This document shows, piece after piece, positions 45,082-53,657 of a DNA stretch of 64,000 bases (its first letter is position 1; the number at the start of each line of letters is the position of its first letter). A program made the position numbers and the translations under genes. Origin of the DNA: Rhodobacter sp. (GTDB taxonomy: Bacteria; Pseudomonadota; Alphaproteobacteria; Rhodobacterales; Rhodobacteraceae); NCBI GenBank assembly GCA_027484145.1, contig JAIXUH010000012.1, forward strand, positions 124,001-188,000. Reading direction: 5' to 3'. The notes under the pieces were generated by a model. The model saw only the letters and a program-made list of their open reading frames with translations, had not been told where the DNA came from and did not search any database.

Positions 45082-46159
45082 CCGGCCCCCCGTGCACGCG
45101 GGCTTCGCGCTTGAAGGGGTTTTCCTCGGGCACCTCGTATTCGGGCACCAGCGCACCCTTCTCCTTCGCATCCGCCATGTAGCGGAAGGCATTGACCGTC
45201 ATGCGCATCAGATGCTCACCCGCCTTCATCGGCGGATACTTGGCTTCGGTTTCCGGGGTGCGGAATTTTTCCAAGGGTTCGACAATGGAATGATAGTCGA
45301 GGCCAAAGAACAGCGGGAAGGAAAACCGCTCGCGCCCGATGTTGACCACGCGGTGCTGGGTGGATTTGAACTGCCCGCCCGACCACGTCTCGAAGATATC
45401 GCCGATGTTGACGAAGAAGCAGCCGGGAATCGGCGGCGCTTCGATCCAGTCATCCTCGGCGTTCATCACCTGCAAACCGGGGCCGCCCTGCAGCAGGATC
45501 GTAAAGCACTCGAAATCCGAATGCGCCGCAATGCCGACGATATCCTTGGTTGCTGGCAGGTCGTTGGGCACATAGCGCAACAGCCGCAGTTGCGAGGTGG
45601 GATAGGTGATGTGGCGCGTCAGCTCTTCTGTCTCGACGCCTAGTTCCAAGGCCAGCGCATCCAGCAGCCGCAGGCCAAGGCCAAAGACCGCGTCATAATA
45701 GCCCGCGACCGTTTCCTTCCAGCCGGGCAGATCAGGCCAGACATTCGGGCCCGTCATCCGCCACTGGGCCAGATAGTCCGGGTGGTCGGCAGGGGCCTCA
45801 TAGGACATGTCCCAAGCTTCGTTCATGTTGATCGACTTGGGGAAGTTCGACCCGTTTTCCTCGAACGGAACATAGCCGCGATGATGGGTGGTGAACCCCG
45901 ACCACCAGCGCATCTTGAACGACCTTGGCATACCGTGGAACTGCCTTGAGGCCGCCATGACGCCATCGATCACCTCTTGCGGCACGCCATGGCCGGTGAT
46001 GTAGAAAAAGCCCGAGCTGCGCGCCGCACGGCCAAGTTCGGCGGCAATGCGGGCCTTGTCGGCAGGCAGGCCCGTGAAAAGACCGCTCAGGTCAATCACT
46101 GGCAGGCTGGCATCCTCAACGGTCAGGGCACGTTGATCGCTGGAAACGTCGGCTCGCAT
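45065..46159 (-). CDS. Fe(II)/2-oxoglutarate oxygenase, isopenicillin-N-synthase-like
   Basis: 364 residues. The N-terminal DIOX_N part (LPVIDLSGLF, SSGFFYITGHGVPQEVIDGV) is followed by the jelly-roll core. Iron ligands fit His213 and Asp215 (AAHSDFECFTILLQ) and His269 (STQHRVVN); Arg278 in RFSFPLFFG would bind the cosubstrate carboxylate. It most likely hydroxylates or oxidises a small molecule. Substrate unknown. Divergent from the ABC importer operon, with a 292-base gap that contains a perfect palindrome, suggesting joint control. Confidence 0.9.
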   Translation of the reverse strand: MRADVSSDQRALTVEDASLPVIDLSGLFTGLPADKARIAAELGRAARSSGFFYITGHGVPQEVIDGVMAASRQFHGMPRSFKMRWWSGFTTHHRGYVPFEENGSNFPKSINMNEAWDMSYEAPADHPDYLAQWRMTGPNVWPDLPGWKETVAGYYDAVFGLGLRLLDALALELGVETEELTRHITYPTSQLRLLRYVPNDLPATKDIVGIAAHSDFECFTILLQGGPGLQVMNAEDDWIEAPPIPGCFFVNIGDIFETWSGGQFKSTQHRVVNIGRERFSFPLFFGLDYHSIVEPLEKFRTPETEAKYPPMKAGEHLMRMTVNAFRYMADAKEKGALVPEYEVPEENPFKREARVHGGPDAAAS

Positions 46160-46293
46160 GGTCCACTCCCGTTATGCGTCTTGCATTGGAAAACGCTGCC
46201 TTGCGCAAAGGCCGCGACATACAGGAATCGACCAGATTTCCACTTGGGTCTGCCGCGATTGATTAAAACACAGGCGTAGTGGCGCAGCCGTGG

Positions 46294-46307
46294 TGCAATG
46301 CATTGCA
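46294..46307. promoter_or_regulatory. Perfect 14-bp palindrome between the oxygenase and importer operons
   Basis: TGCAATG-CATTGCA in the 292-base divergent gap. It is the most symmetrical element there and lies about midway between the two starts. No regulator gene is in the block, so the cognate protein is unknown. Confidence 0.5.
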
Positions 46308-46451
46308 AAACTGTCTTGGCGCGTCCCGATCCGCCCTTAACGATTCCCTCAGGCAGGTGGGGGGCTTGTCCATGGCGCAATCCGTGGCCCCGGCTGACCT
46401 CAGCACAACACAAAGCGGCCGTGAACGCCGCCCAGATGGGGAGACGACACG

Positions 46452-47537
46452 ATGACATCACTCAACAGACGCGCATTGCTAAAGCGTGGCGGGGCTTTTG
46501 CGGCGGTTTCGGCAGCTTCGACCGTCATGGGCACGCCGCTGATCGCGCAGGCCAGAACCCTGCGGGTCGGGTCCTATGGCGGCTATTTCGAGAACAGCTT
46601 CAAGGAACATGTCTACACCGCCTTTACCGCCGCAACCGGCATCACCGTGGAAAGCGTCACACAGCCCAATTCGAACGATTGGCTGGTCACGATGCAGCAG
46701 GCCACGGCGGCAGGGTCGATCCCGACCGACATCTCGCTTTACGCGCGTGATACCATGATCAAGGCCAGTCGCCTTGGCGGGCTGATCAAGCCGCTGGATA
46801 TGGCAAAGATCCCGGCCTCGTCCAACCTTGACCCCTATTTCCTGTTCGATGCTGGCCAAGGCGTGCTGGGCGTGGGCGCGATGTCGTGGTTCAGCGCCAT
46901 GGTCATCAACCCGACAGAAGTAAAAGAAGCCCCGGCAAGCTGGGCAGATTTCTGGGACACCTCGAAATATGAGGCAAGCCTTGGCCTGTCCAAGAACTAT
47001 AACGCGCAGTTCATGGACATCACCGCCGCCACTTTCTTTGACGGCGCGGCGACCTTTGAAACCGACGAGGGCATTCTGGCCATCATCGCCAAGGTGGCGG
47101 AACTGAAGCCGAACGTGGCGCTGTGGTGGTCGGCCGAAAGCCAGATGGAACAGGCCATGAAGAATGGCGATGTGATCGGTGGGCAGTATTACCTTGATGT
47201 GTCGAACCTGATGGCCTCCGAGGGCTTCCCGATCAAGCCGATCTTCCCGAAAGAGGGCAACCCGCAAGACTATGGCTCGTGGTGCCTGTCGGCCCTGTCT
47301 GACAAGGATGCAGAAGCCGCAGAGTTCATGAACTTCTCGTCTGACCCGGCAACACAGGCGCTGATGTCGCGCAAGATCGGCACGGCACCGCTGGTCGCCA
47401 AGGACAAGACTGACCTGACTGCCGACGAATTCGCCTTTGTCTCGGGCACGCCGGCGATCAAGCCAGCTTATGAGGCCTATCTCGACAAGGAAACCTTCAT
47501 GAAGGAAGCTTGGGACAAAATGGTCGCGGGGGCCTGA
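46452..47537 (+). CDS. ABC transporter substrate-binding protein (polyamine/opine type)
   Basis: 361-residue extracellular binding protein of the PotD/PotF-like group. Twin-arginine-like signal at the N-terminus (NRRALLKRGGAFAAVSAAS), then RTLRVGSYGGYFENSFKEHVY and SIPTDISLYARDTM, with a WADFWDTSKY motif typical of the family. The ligand is not predictable, but the family binds cationic or amino-acid-derived compounds. First gene of a seven-gene operon; the ATPase follows eight bases later. Confidence 0.9.
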   Translation: MTSLNRRALLKRGGAFAAVSAASTVMGTPLIAQARTLRVGSYGGYFENSFKEHVYTAFTAATGITVESVTQPNSNDWLVTMQQATAAGSIPTDISLYARDTMIKASRLGGLIKPLDMAKIPASSNLDPYFLFDAGQGVLGVGAMSWFSAMVINPTEVKEAPASWADFWDTSKYEASLGLSKNYNAQFMDITAATFFDGAATFETDEGILAIIAKVAELKPNVALWWSAESQMEQAMKNGDVIGGQYYLDVSNLMASEGFPIKPIFPKEGNPQDYGSWCLSALSDKDAEAAEFMNFSSDPATQALMSRKIGTAPLVAKDKTDLTADEFAFVSGTPAIKPAYEAYLDKETFMKEAWDKMVAGA

Positions 47538-47545
47538 CCAGCGCC

Positions 47546-48625
47546 ATGTGTGCCCTTGCCCTGAAAGACATCCGCAAGACCTATGGTGACGCGCGCGCGG
47601 TCGATGACGTGTCGATCAACTTTCCGCAAGGAGAGTTGACGGCGCTGCTGGGGCCTTCGGGCTGCGGAAAGACCACGCTGTTGCGGATGATCGCGGGGCT
47701 GGAGGTTCCGACGGCGGGCACGATCAACTTGGGGGGCCGCGACATTACGCGGCTTCCTGCCCACCGACGCAAGTTCGGTATGGTTTTTCAAAGCTTTGCG
47801 CTGTTTCCGCATCTGACGGTGCGTGAAAACGTGGGCTATGCGCTGACCATTGCGGGCACGCCAAAGGCCGAAGTGGTGGCGCGGGCCAACAAGCTTTTGG
47901 ACCTTGTGCAGTTGAAAGGCTTTGGCGACCGCCAGATCGGGCAGTTGTCGGGCGGGCAACGTCAGCGCGTGGCGATTGCGCGGGCCTTGGCGCAAGAACC
48001 AGAGGTGTTCTTGCTGGACGAACCGATGTCGGCACTTGATGCCAAGCTGCGCGAAGAAATGCAGGTCGAGTTGCGCCTGCTGCAACAGCGGTTGGGGATC
48101 ACGACCATCGTCGTGACGCATGACCAGCGCGAGGCGATGACCATGGCCGACCGCATCGTTGTGATGGCAAAGGGCCGGGTCGAGCAGGCGGGCAGCCCGC
48201 AAGAGATTTACCAATGGCCCGCCACCGGTTTTGTCGCGGGCTTCATCGGGCGCGCGAATTTCATGGATGGGCTGGCCGAGAACGGGAAAATCCGTGTTGG
48301 CGACGTCGCACTGGCTTTGCCGAAGCCCGCGAATTTCGTGAACGGCGCTTCCGTTCAGCTTGCCTGCCGCCCCGAAGCGATCCGGCTGGATGCTGCGGAA
48401 AGCGTCAACCGGGTGCAGGGAACCATCACCTTTGTCCGTGATCTTGGGCCCGTGCGCGACCTTCACCTTGATACCCCGATTGGCAAGCTGGTGGCCGAAC
48501 AAGGGGCCGATCAGGGCCGCAATCACAGGCTTGGTGACACGGTGTATCTGACCCTGCCGCCCGAGGCACTGCGGATCTATCCGCGCGTCCCCGCAGAGCT
48601 ACAGACGGGGATGGATGCCAAATGA
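47546..48625 (+). CDS. ABC transporter ATP-binding protein (PotA-like)
   Basis: 359 residues. Walker A LGPSGCGKTTLLRMIAG, Q-loop VFQSFALFPHLTVREN, signature LSGGQRQRVAIARAL, Walker B VFLLDEPMSALD, switch His in VVTHDQREAM. The C-terminal TOBE-type domain (VQLACRPEAIRLD) is typical of polyamine and sugar importers. ATG 47546 is chosen because it follows the upstream stop and begins the family N-terminus. It overlaps the next permease gene by four bases. Confidence 0.93.
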   Translation: MCALALKDIRKTYGDARAVDDVSINFPQGELTALLGPSGCGKTTLLRMIAGLEVPTAGTINLGGRDITRLPAHRRKFGMVFQSFALFPHLTVRENVGYALTIAGTPKAEVVARANKLLDLVQLKGFGDRQIGQLSGGQRQRVAIARALAQEPEVFLLDEPMSALDAKLREEMQVELRLLQQRLGITTIVVTHDQREAMTMADRIVVMAKGRVEQAGSPQEIYQWPATGFVAGFIGRANFMDGLAENGKIRVGDVALALPKPANFVNGASVQLACRPEAIRLDAAESVNRVQGTITFVRDLGPVRDLHLDTPIGKLVAEQGADQGRNHRLGDTVYLTLPPEALRIYPRVPAELQTGMDAK

Positions 48626-49623
48626 GCGTGGCCGACGACCTTGCCTATGGTGCAGAAAAAGCGGCTGTCGCGATTGCCGCACCAAAAGCTGCAGTTGTCG
48701 GGCGTGTTTCATTGGCTGTTCACGTCGTGCTGTGGGCGGCGGTGCTGGCCTTTTGTCTGGTGCCGTTGCTTCTGGTGCTGATCATCTCGTTTGGCCACAA
48801 GGTCGAAGGGGCGGGCTGGGAATGGGCGCTGACGCTTGAAAACTATAAGCGCTTTTTCGTGGGGGCGAACTGGCCGGCGGAAAGCACTTCGCTTTATCTC
48901 GGTCAGCTTTATTGGTCGATGCGCTATGCGGTGTCGGCGGCACTTCTGGCCATCGTGACGGCCCTGCCGTTCACCTATCTCATGACGCGCCAGTCGCGCC
49001 GGGCGCAGGCGGTGTGGCTGGTGTTTCTGCTGGCCACCGTGTCCCTGTCTGAAGTGTTTTCGGTGATGGGTTGGGATATCATCCTGTCCAACAATTCGGG
49101 CCTGCCGATGCTGTTTGCGGCGTCGGGCCTGACCGATTGGCTGAAGGAAACCGGCTGGTTTGATGTACTGCGCGACTGGGGCCTTGCGAACCCGCGCAAC
49201 GTCAAGTTCAAGCCGTCCGAAGTGGCGACGGTGCTGACGCTGTCCTACCTCGTCTGGCCTTATGCGGTGATCCTGCTTTATCCCGCGCTATCGCGGTTGG
49301 ATCCATCGTTGGCCGAGGCTGCGCGCACCATGGGTGCCGGACCCTGGACGGTCGCGCGCACCGTCATCCTGCCCTCCGTGCGCCTGCCGTTGATCGGTAC
49401 AACGTTGCTCTTGTTCGTCTTTTTGCTGGGCGCCTATGTGGCGATCACGGTTTTTGCCGACCCGTCCCAGCACACCACCGCCGTATCGGTCTATGAACAT
49501 GTGCGCGGCAGCACGCTGAATGCGCCCTTTGGTGCTGCGCAATCGGTGATCCTGTTGGTCACAGCCACGGCGTTTCTGCTGCTTGGGCAATGGCTGACCC
49601 GCAAAGCAGCGAGGCCTTCGTAA
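48622..49623 (+). CDS. ABC transporter permease (PotB-like)
   Basis: 333 residues, six helices plus an N-terminal extension with a small Ala/Val-rich stretch. The EAA coupling loop reads LAEAARTMGAGPWTVARTVILPSVRLPL. A large external loop after the second helix (SNNSGLPMLFAASGLTDWLKETGWFD) is longer than usual. Coupled to the ATPase by ATGA and to the next permease by TAATG. Confidence 0.92.
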   Translation: MSVADDLAYGAEKAAVAIAAPKAAVVGRVSLAVHVVLWAAVLAFCLVPLLLVLIISFGHKVEGAGWEWALTLENYKRFFVGANWPAESTSLYLGQLYWSMRYAVSAALLAIVTALPFTYLMTRQSRRAQAVWLVFLLATVSLSEVFSVMGWDIILSNNSGLPMLFAASGLTDWLKETGWFDVLRDWGLANPRNVKFKPSEVATVLTLSYLVWPYAVILLYPALSRLDPSLAEAARTMGAGPWTVARTVILPSVRLPLIGTTLLLFVFLLGAYVAITVFADPSQHTTAVSVYEHVRGSTLNAPFGAAQSVILLVTATAFLLLGQWLTRKAARPS

Positions 49624-50423
49624 TGCTCCGTGTTCTGGGAACAATCTTCATGTCACTGGCGGCTGTGGTGGTGGCCTTGCCGATCGTGATCGTCTGTTCG
49701 GCGGCCCTGAATGGCGGGCGCACGATGTTCTTTCCACCGCAAGATTCGACACTTGCCCGCTTTGGCGAGTTCTTCATCTCTGAACCGGTCTGGACACGCG
49801 CCTTGACCAATTCGGTGATTGTGGCCATCGGCGCGGCCACTCTGTCGGTGCTCTTGGCGTGGCCCATTGCTTACCGCCTGTGGAAAACCGGTTCGCGCGC
49901 ATCGGCGTTGCTTGCCACCTTGGGGTCAATACCCTTTGCGGTGCCGCCGATTGTATTTGGCGTGGGACTGGGCTTCTTCTGGTCCTTCATGGGCGGGCTT
50001 GGGACAATAACGGCAGGCATTATCAGCCACGCCGTGCTGTTTTTGGCCTTGCCGCTGGTCACCATCTCGATCGGATTGCAGGCCATCGACCGCGCATATC
50101 TGGATGCTGCGGCCACAATGGGTGCCACTGAAACCGTGACTTTTCGCACAATCGTGCTGCCGCAAACGCTGCCCTACACGATTTCGGGGTTCTTCTTTGC
50201 TCTGGTGCTGTCCTTCAACGAATTCATCGTGATGTTTTTCGTCTCGGCTTCGGCCTTTGCGACCGTCACGCTGCAGATCTTCAACTCATTGCGGAACGGC
50301 TACACCCCCACCATGGCCGTGGCGGCGGTGGCTTTCATCGCCGTGTCCATCGCTGTCTTTTCCGCCGTTGCCCGATGGGGCGACCTGCCGCGCCTGATGG
50401 GCGCTGACCAATCCCGTAGCTGA
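49623..50423 (+). CDS. ABC transporter permease (PotC-like)
   Basis: 266 residues, six helices. EAA loop is YLDAAATMGATETVTFRTIVLPQTLPYTISG. The start codon shares one base with the upstream stop (TAATG), a strong coupling signal; an ATG further upstream in the frame would overlap the first permease. Completes the importer; the enzymes follow without a break. Confidence 0.92.
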   Translation: MLRVLGTIFMSLAAVVVALPIVIVCSAALNGGRTMFFPPQDSTLARFGEFFISEPVWTRALTNSVIVAIGAATLSVLLAWPIAYRLWKTGSRASALLATLGSIPFAVPPIVFGVGLGFFWSFMGGLGTITAGIISHAVLFLALPLVTISIGLQAIDRAYLDAAATMGATETVTFRTIVLPQTLPYTISGFFFALVLSFNEFIVMFFVSASAFATVTLQIFNSLRNGYTPTMAVAAVAFIAVSIAVFSAVARWGDLPRLMGADQSRS

Positions 50424-50436
50424 GAAAGGAACCGCC

Positions 50437-51051
50437 ATGCCGCGCCAGCCTACACTTGTCGGAAACCCTGTCCTGATCGTTGTCGATATCCAGAAGGGCG
50501 CCTTCATGGACCATGTGGCCGGCATTCCCGTCATGCCCGGCCACCGCGAGAACATGGAACGCGCGCGGTCCGTTGTTGATGCCGCGCATGGGGCGGGTAT
50601 CCCGGTGGTCTTCATTCAGGAAATCCACCGTCGCGACATGGTGGACTATGGCCGCGAACTGGACGGAACCGAGGATGTGCATTGCCACGAAGATGACCCG
50701 GGCACCCCGGTCGCGTTCGAGGAAATGGGCCGCAAGCCGACGGATTATTTCATCCACAAGCGGCGCTACTCGGCCTTCTACGGCACGGAATTGGAGATTC
50801 TGCTGAAGGGGCTCAAGGCCCAGACGCTGATCCTGATCGGCGGGCTGACCGATGTCTGTGTGCATTACACCTTCGTCGATGGCCATCAGGGCGACTATTA
50901 TTGTCGGGTGATCAAGGATTGTGTGGGCGGGTCCAGCACGGCGGCACATGACGCCGCGCTGAACGCAATGGAATATCTGCAGGAAGGCGCCGTGCTGACC
51001 GCAGACCAGATCATCAGCGCCCTCGGCGCCCGGCGCGCGGCGGCAGCGTGA
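50437..51051 (+). CDS. Cysteine hydrolase, isochorismatase-like
   Basis: 204 residues. The catalytic triad typical of N-carbamoyl/ureido/amide hydrolases is present: Asp17 (LIVVDIQKG), Lys108 (FIHKRRYSAFYGT) and Cys141 (GGLTDVCVHYT). Likely hydrolyses an amide or carbamoyl group of the imported compound. It is 13 bases from the permease gene and overlaps the next gene by four. A decayed relative lies at 43989-44327 on the other strand. Confidence 0.92.
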   Translation: MPRQPTLVGNPVLIVVDIQKGAFMDHVAGIPVMPGHRENMERARSVVDAAHGAGIPVVFIQEIHRRDMVDYGRELDGTEDVHCHEDDPGTPVAFEEMGRKPTDYFIHKRRYSAFYGTELEILLKGLKAQTLILIGGLTDVCVHYTFVDGHQGDYYCRVIKDCVGGSSTAAHDAALNAMEYLQEGAVLTADQIISALGARRAAAA

Positions 51052-51788
51052 TTTCGGAAGGCGATCTACAGGGCCACTGGCAGCGCAACTGGCTGCGCGC
51101 GCCGGGGTTCAAAGACACCACAACACGCGTGCACTGGGTGCAGGCGGGGCCATGGTGCGCGGATATCCGTGTACCGTTGCAACGGCCATCGCTTGAAGCC
51201 GGTTCGCTTGCGGCCATGTCCCCGGCCGATCTGGCGGTGTTGCTGTCAGCCGAAGGGTTTGCTGGCCGCACAACGCTGGAAGGCGATATCTGCACGTGGC
51301 ACCGCGATTGGAATTGGCGCGGCTTTCCCTGCCCGGTCGACGCAGGCACCCTGTGGTTCGATCCGACAGGCCGGTTGATCGAAGACGGCGTGCATGCTGA
51401 CTACCGCGAGGAATGGCAGGCCGTTCCGGGCAACGCGTGGACGGCCATGTCCGCAGAGGCCGCCGGGGGAACAGGGCTGTTGATCGCCAGTGACAGGCAG
51501 TTCTTGCTTTGCCTTGGCCAACCGAATGCGCCCGCCTGGGTCGGGCTTGCCGCCGCGCTGTGCGATGGGACGGCTGGGGTGAACGATGCGGAACTGGCCT
51601 TTGCCTCGGTCTACGTAATGGGCCATTGGCACGAAGGCGCAGGCATCGCAGACCTTTCGACCCAGCCGTTTTGCGAAGGCCATGCGGTGCTGCAGCGCGA
51701 TCACGCCACCACTCGTTTGACCCTTCCCGATTTCCATGGCCGGATGCAGGAGCATATCTTGCGCCTGACACCGCTGTCCCAACCCTAA
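51048..51788 (+). CDS. Uncharacterised protein, possibly beta-rich
   Basis: 246 residues that I do not recognise. GTG start overlapping the upstream stop by four bases (GTGA). Trp- and His-rich (GHWQRNWLRAP, TTTRVHWVQAGPWCADIRVP, CTWHRDWNWRGFPCP, EDGVHADYREEWQ), with alternating patterns that suggest a lipocalin-like or other beta fold. No signal peptide or membrane helix. Its tight coupling between a cysteine hydrolase and a metallo-hydrolase suggests a role in the same pathway. Confidence 0.8.
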   Translation: MISEGDLQGHWQRNWLRAPGFKDTTTRVHWVQAGPWCADIRVPLQRPSLEAGSLAAMSPADLAVLLSAEGFAGRTTLEGDICTWHRDWNWRGFPCPVDAGTLWFDPTGRLIEDGVHADYREEWQAVPGNAWTAMSAEAAGGTGLLIASDRQFLLCLGQPNAPAWVGLAAALCDGTAGVNDAELAFASVYVMGHWHEGAGIADLSTQPFCEGHAVLQRDHATTRLTLPDFHGRMQEHILRLTPLSQP

Positions 51789-51797
51789 GGATCAAGC

Positions 51798-52589
51798 ATG
51801 ACCCTGCCCATCGCTGGCAATTGGTACCGCGCGACCCGCATCGATGCTGACACCACGCTGATCATCGAGCCGCACATTCATGTGCTGGAGCAGGCCAATC
51901 TGTGGCTGGTGGAAGGGCGCGATCGTGACATGATCCTTGATACCGGTATGGGCGTTGTGCCACTGAAACCCTTCCTCGACACGCTGCGCCGCGACCCAGA
52001 CAAGCCGATCATATGTGTCTCGTCGCACACCCATATCGACCATATCGGTGCCGTGCATGAGTTTGACACACGGCTTGTGCATCCCTTGGAGGCCGATGAG
52101 ATGGCCCGCCCCTCGGGCCTGCATTCGCTGTTCAAGCGCGATATGCCCGAGCGGTTGCTCCAGACCTTTCTCGATGCAGGTTACCCTCCCATTGGCGAAA
52201 TGCTGATCGAGGCCCTGCCCTTTGCCGGTTACGACCCCGAAAACTATCGTTTGCGCGGCGCGCCCGCGACCGGGCTGTTGAACGAGGGCGATACGGTCAA
52301 TCTTGGCAATCATCTTTATGAGGTCTGGCATCTGCCCGGCCATTCCCCCGGCGGAATCGGACTTTTCGAACGCGCCACCGGCATCCTGTTCGCCGCCGAT
52401 GCCATCTACGATGGCCCGCTGATCTATAGCGGCCCGGGGATGAGTGTCGCCGCCTACCGCGAGACCTTTGCCAAACTCCGCACCCTGCCGGTAACGCGGG
52501 TGCATGGCGGCCATGATCCGAGCTTTGACCGCGCACGCATGCTGGAGATCATTGACGCCTACGAAAAACGCTGGGATGCCGAAGCGTGA
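51798..52589 (+). CDS. Metallo-beta-lactamase-fold hydrolase
   Basis: 263 residues. Zinc-binding motif HTHIDH at residues 77-82, a further His in LPGHSPGGIGLFE, an Asp in LFAADAIYDGPL, and a late His in VHGGHDPSF. This layout matches glyoxalase-II or lactonase-like MBL proteins. Last gene of the importer operon; probably hydrolyses a lactone or thioester intermediate, which is inference from context. Confidence 0.9.
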   Translation: MTLPIAGNWYRATRIDADTTLIIEPHIHVLEQANLWLVEGRDRDMILDTGMGVVPLKPFLDTLRRDPDKPIICVSSHTHIDHIGAVHEFDTRLVHPLEADEMARPSGLHSLFKRDMPERLLQTFLDAGYPPIGEMLIEALPFAGYDPENYRLRGAPATGLLNEGDTVNLGNHLYEVWHLPGHSPGGIGLFERATGILFAADAIYDGPLIYSGPGMSVAAYRETFAKLRTLPVTRVHGGHDPSFDRARMLEIIDAYEKRWDAEA

Positions 52590-52689
52590 CACCGTGAAGG
52601 ATCAGGCAAACAAATGTAGACAATCAGGTGGGCTTCGGCTGGCCCATACCAAACAAATTCTTGATTTTTAAACATTTTTTGTGTTTTTC

Positions 52690-52775
52690 TGGTGCCCGCG
52701 GCCGGACTTGAACCGGCACGACCTTTCGGCCTAGGGATTTTAAGTCCCCTGTGTCTACCATTTCACCACGCGGGC
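52690..52775 (-). tRNA. tRNA-Leu (anticodon TAA)
   Basis: On the minus strand GCCCGCG pairs with CGCGGGC, the discriminator A is followed by an encoded CCA, and the anticodon loop CTTAAAA gives UAA. A class II variable arm (about 52710-52730) and the D- and T-loops GGTAGA-type and GGTTCAAGTCC are present, 86 bases with CCA. It decodes UUA. Its 3' end points toward the catabolic block at lower coordinates. Confidence 0.95.
52693..52706 (+). repeat. tRNA 3'-end segment repeated at 42173
   Basis: TGCCCGCGGCCGGA within the acceptor and T-arm of tRNA-Leu, repeated exactly in the same orientation 10.5 kb away at 42173-42186. The match stops on both sides after 14 bases. Confidence 0.5.
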
Positions 52776-52928
52776 AGGCTGGCGCACCATAGCGAAGCGT
52801 GCGGCGGGGGAAAGGGGGGCGGGCGATCTGCACCGACAAAGTCTGCGCCGCTGCATGCCGGATTGGCCAGACGCCGCAGCGCGGCAATTGACAGCGCGGC
52901 GGTTCATCCGCTTTATGGCAGCACATGT

Positions 52929-52936
52929 TTTGCAAA
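52929..52936. promoter_or_regulatory. TTTGCAAA box in front of the CoA-transferase operon
   Basis: An exact TTTGCAAA, 10 bases before the scoA start codon and directly next to the AGAAGG ribosome-binding site. It is the only exact copy found outside the pccR promoter. Only one box is seen, whereas pccR has two. Confidence 0.5.
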
Positions 52937-52946
52937 GAAGGTCGCC

Positions 52947-53645
52947 ATGAAGAAGGTCTATCCTGATGCCAAGACGGCCCTTGATGGCCTGTTGTTCGAC
53001 GGCATGTTCATCGCCTCGGGCGGGTTTGGCCTCTGCGGCATCCCCGAGCTTTTGATCAACGCCATCCGCGATGCGGGCACCAAGGGTCTGACGGTGGCTT
53101 CGAACAACGCGGGCGTTGACGGGTTCGGCCTTGGCATCCTGCTGGCGACACGGCAGGTCAAAAAGATGATCTCGTCCTATGTGGGCGAAAATGCTGAATT
53201 CATGCGGCAGTATCTGAGCGGTGAGCTGGAGTTGGAGTTCAACCCCCAAGGCACGTTGGCCGAACGGATGCGGGCGGGGGGCGCGGGCATTCCGGGCTTT
53301 TACACAAAGACGGGTGTGGGCACGGTGATTGCCGATGGCAAAGAGGTGAAGTCCTTCAACGGGCAGGATTACATCCTGGAAACCGGCATCGTGGCGGATC
53401 TGTCGATCGTCAAGGCGTGGAAGGCCGACCCGTCGGGCAACCTTGTGTTCCGCAAGACTGCGCGCAACTTCAACCCGCCTGCCGCGACCTGCGGCAAGGT
53501 CTGCGTGGCCGAAGTCGAAGAGATTGTGCCGCTGGGCAGCCTTGACCCCGACAGCATCCACCTGCCCGGCATTTATGTGCATCGCCTGATTCAGGGCGAC
53601 CATGAGAAACGCATCGAACAGCGCACCGTGCGCAAACGCGCGTAA
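52947..53645 (+). CDS. scoA: 3-oxoacid CoA-transferase, subunit A
   Basis: Moves CoA from succinyl-CoA to acetoacetate or a related 3-oxoacid. 232 residues. Family features: [24 protein letters not shown] near the start, [15 protein letters not shown], and [19 protein letters not shown] 52947 has AGAAGG upstream; longer in-frame extension runs into the tRNA. Two unrelated genes separate it from the B subunit at 55524. Confidence 0.95.
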   Translation: MKKVYPDAKTALDGLLFDGMFIASGGFGLCGIPELLINAIRDAGTKGLTVASNNAGVDGFGLGILLATRQVKKMISSYVGENAEFMRQYLSGELELEFNPQGTLAERMRAGGAGIPGFYTKTGVGTVIADGKEVKSFNGQDYILETGIVADLSIVKAWKADPSGNLVFRKTARNFNPPAATCGKVCVAEVEEIVPLGSLDPDSIHLPGIYVHRLIQGDHEKRIEQRTVRKRA

Positions 53646-53657
53646 CGGAGCGACAGG

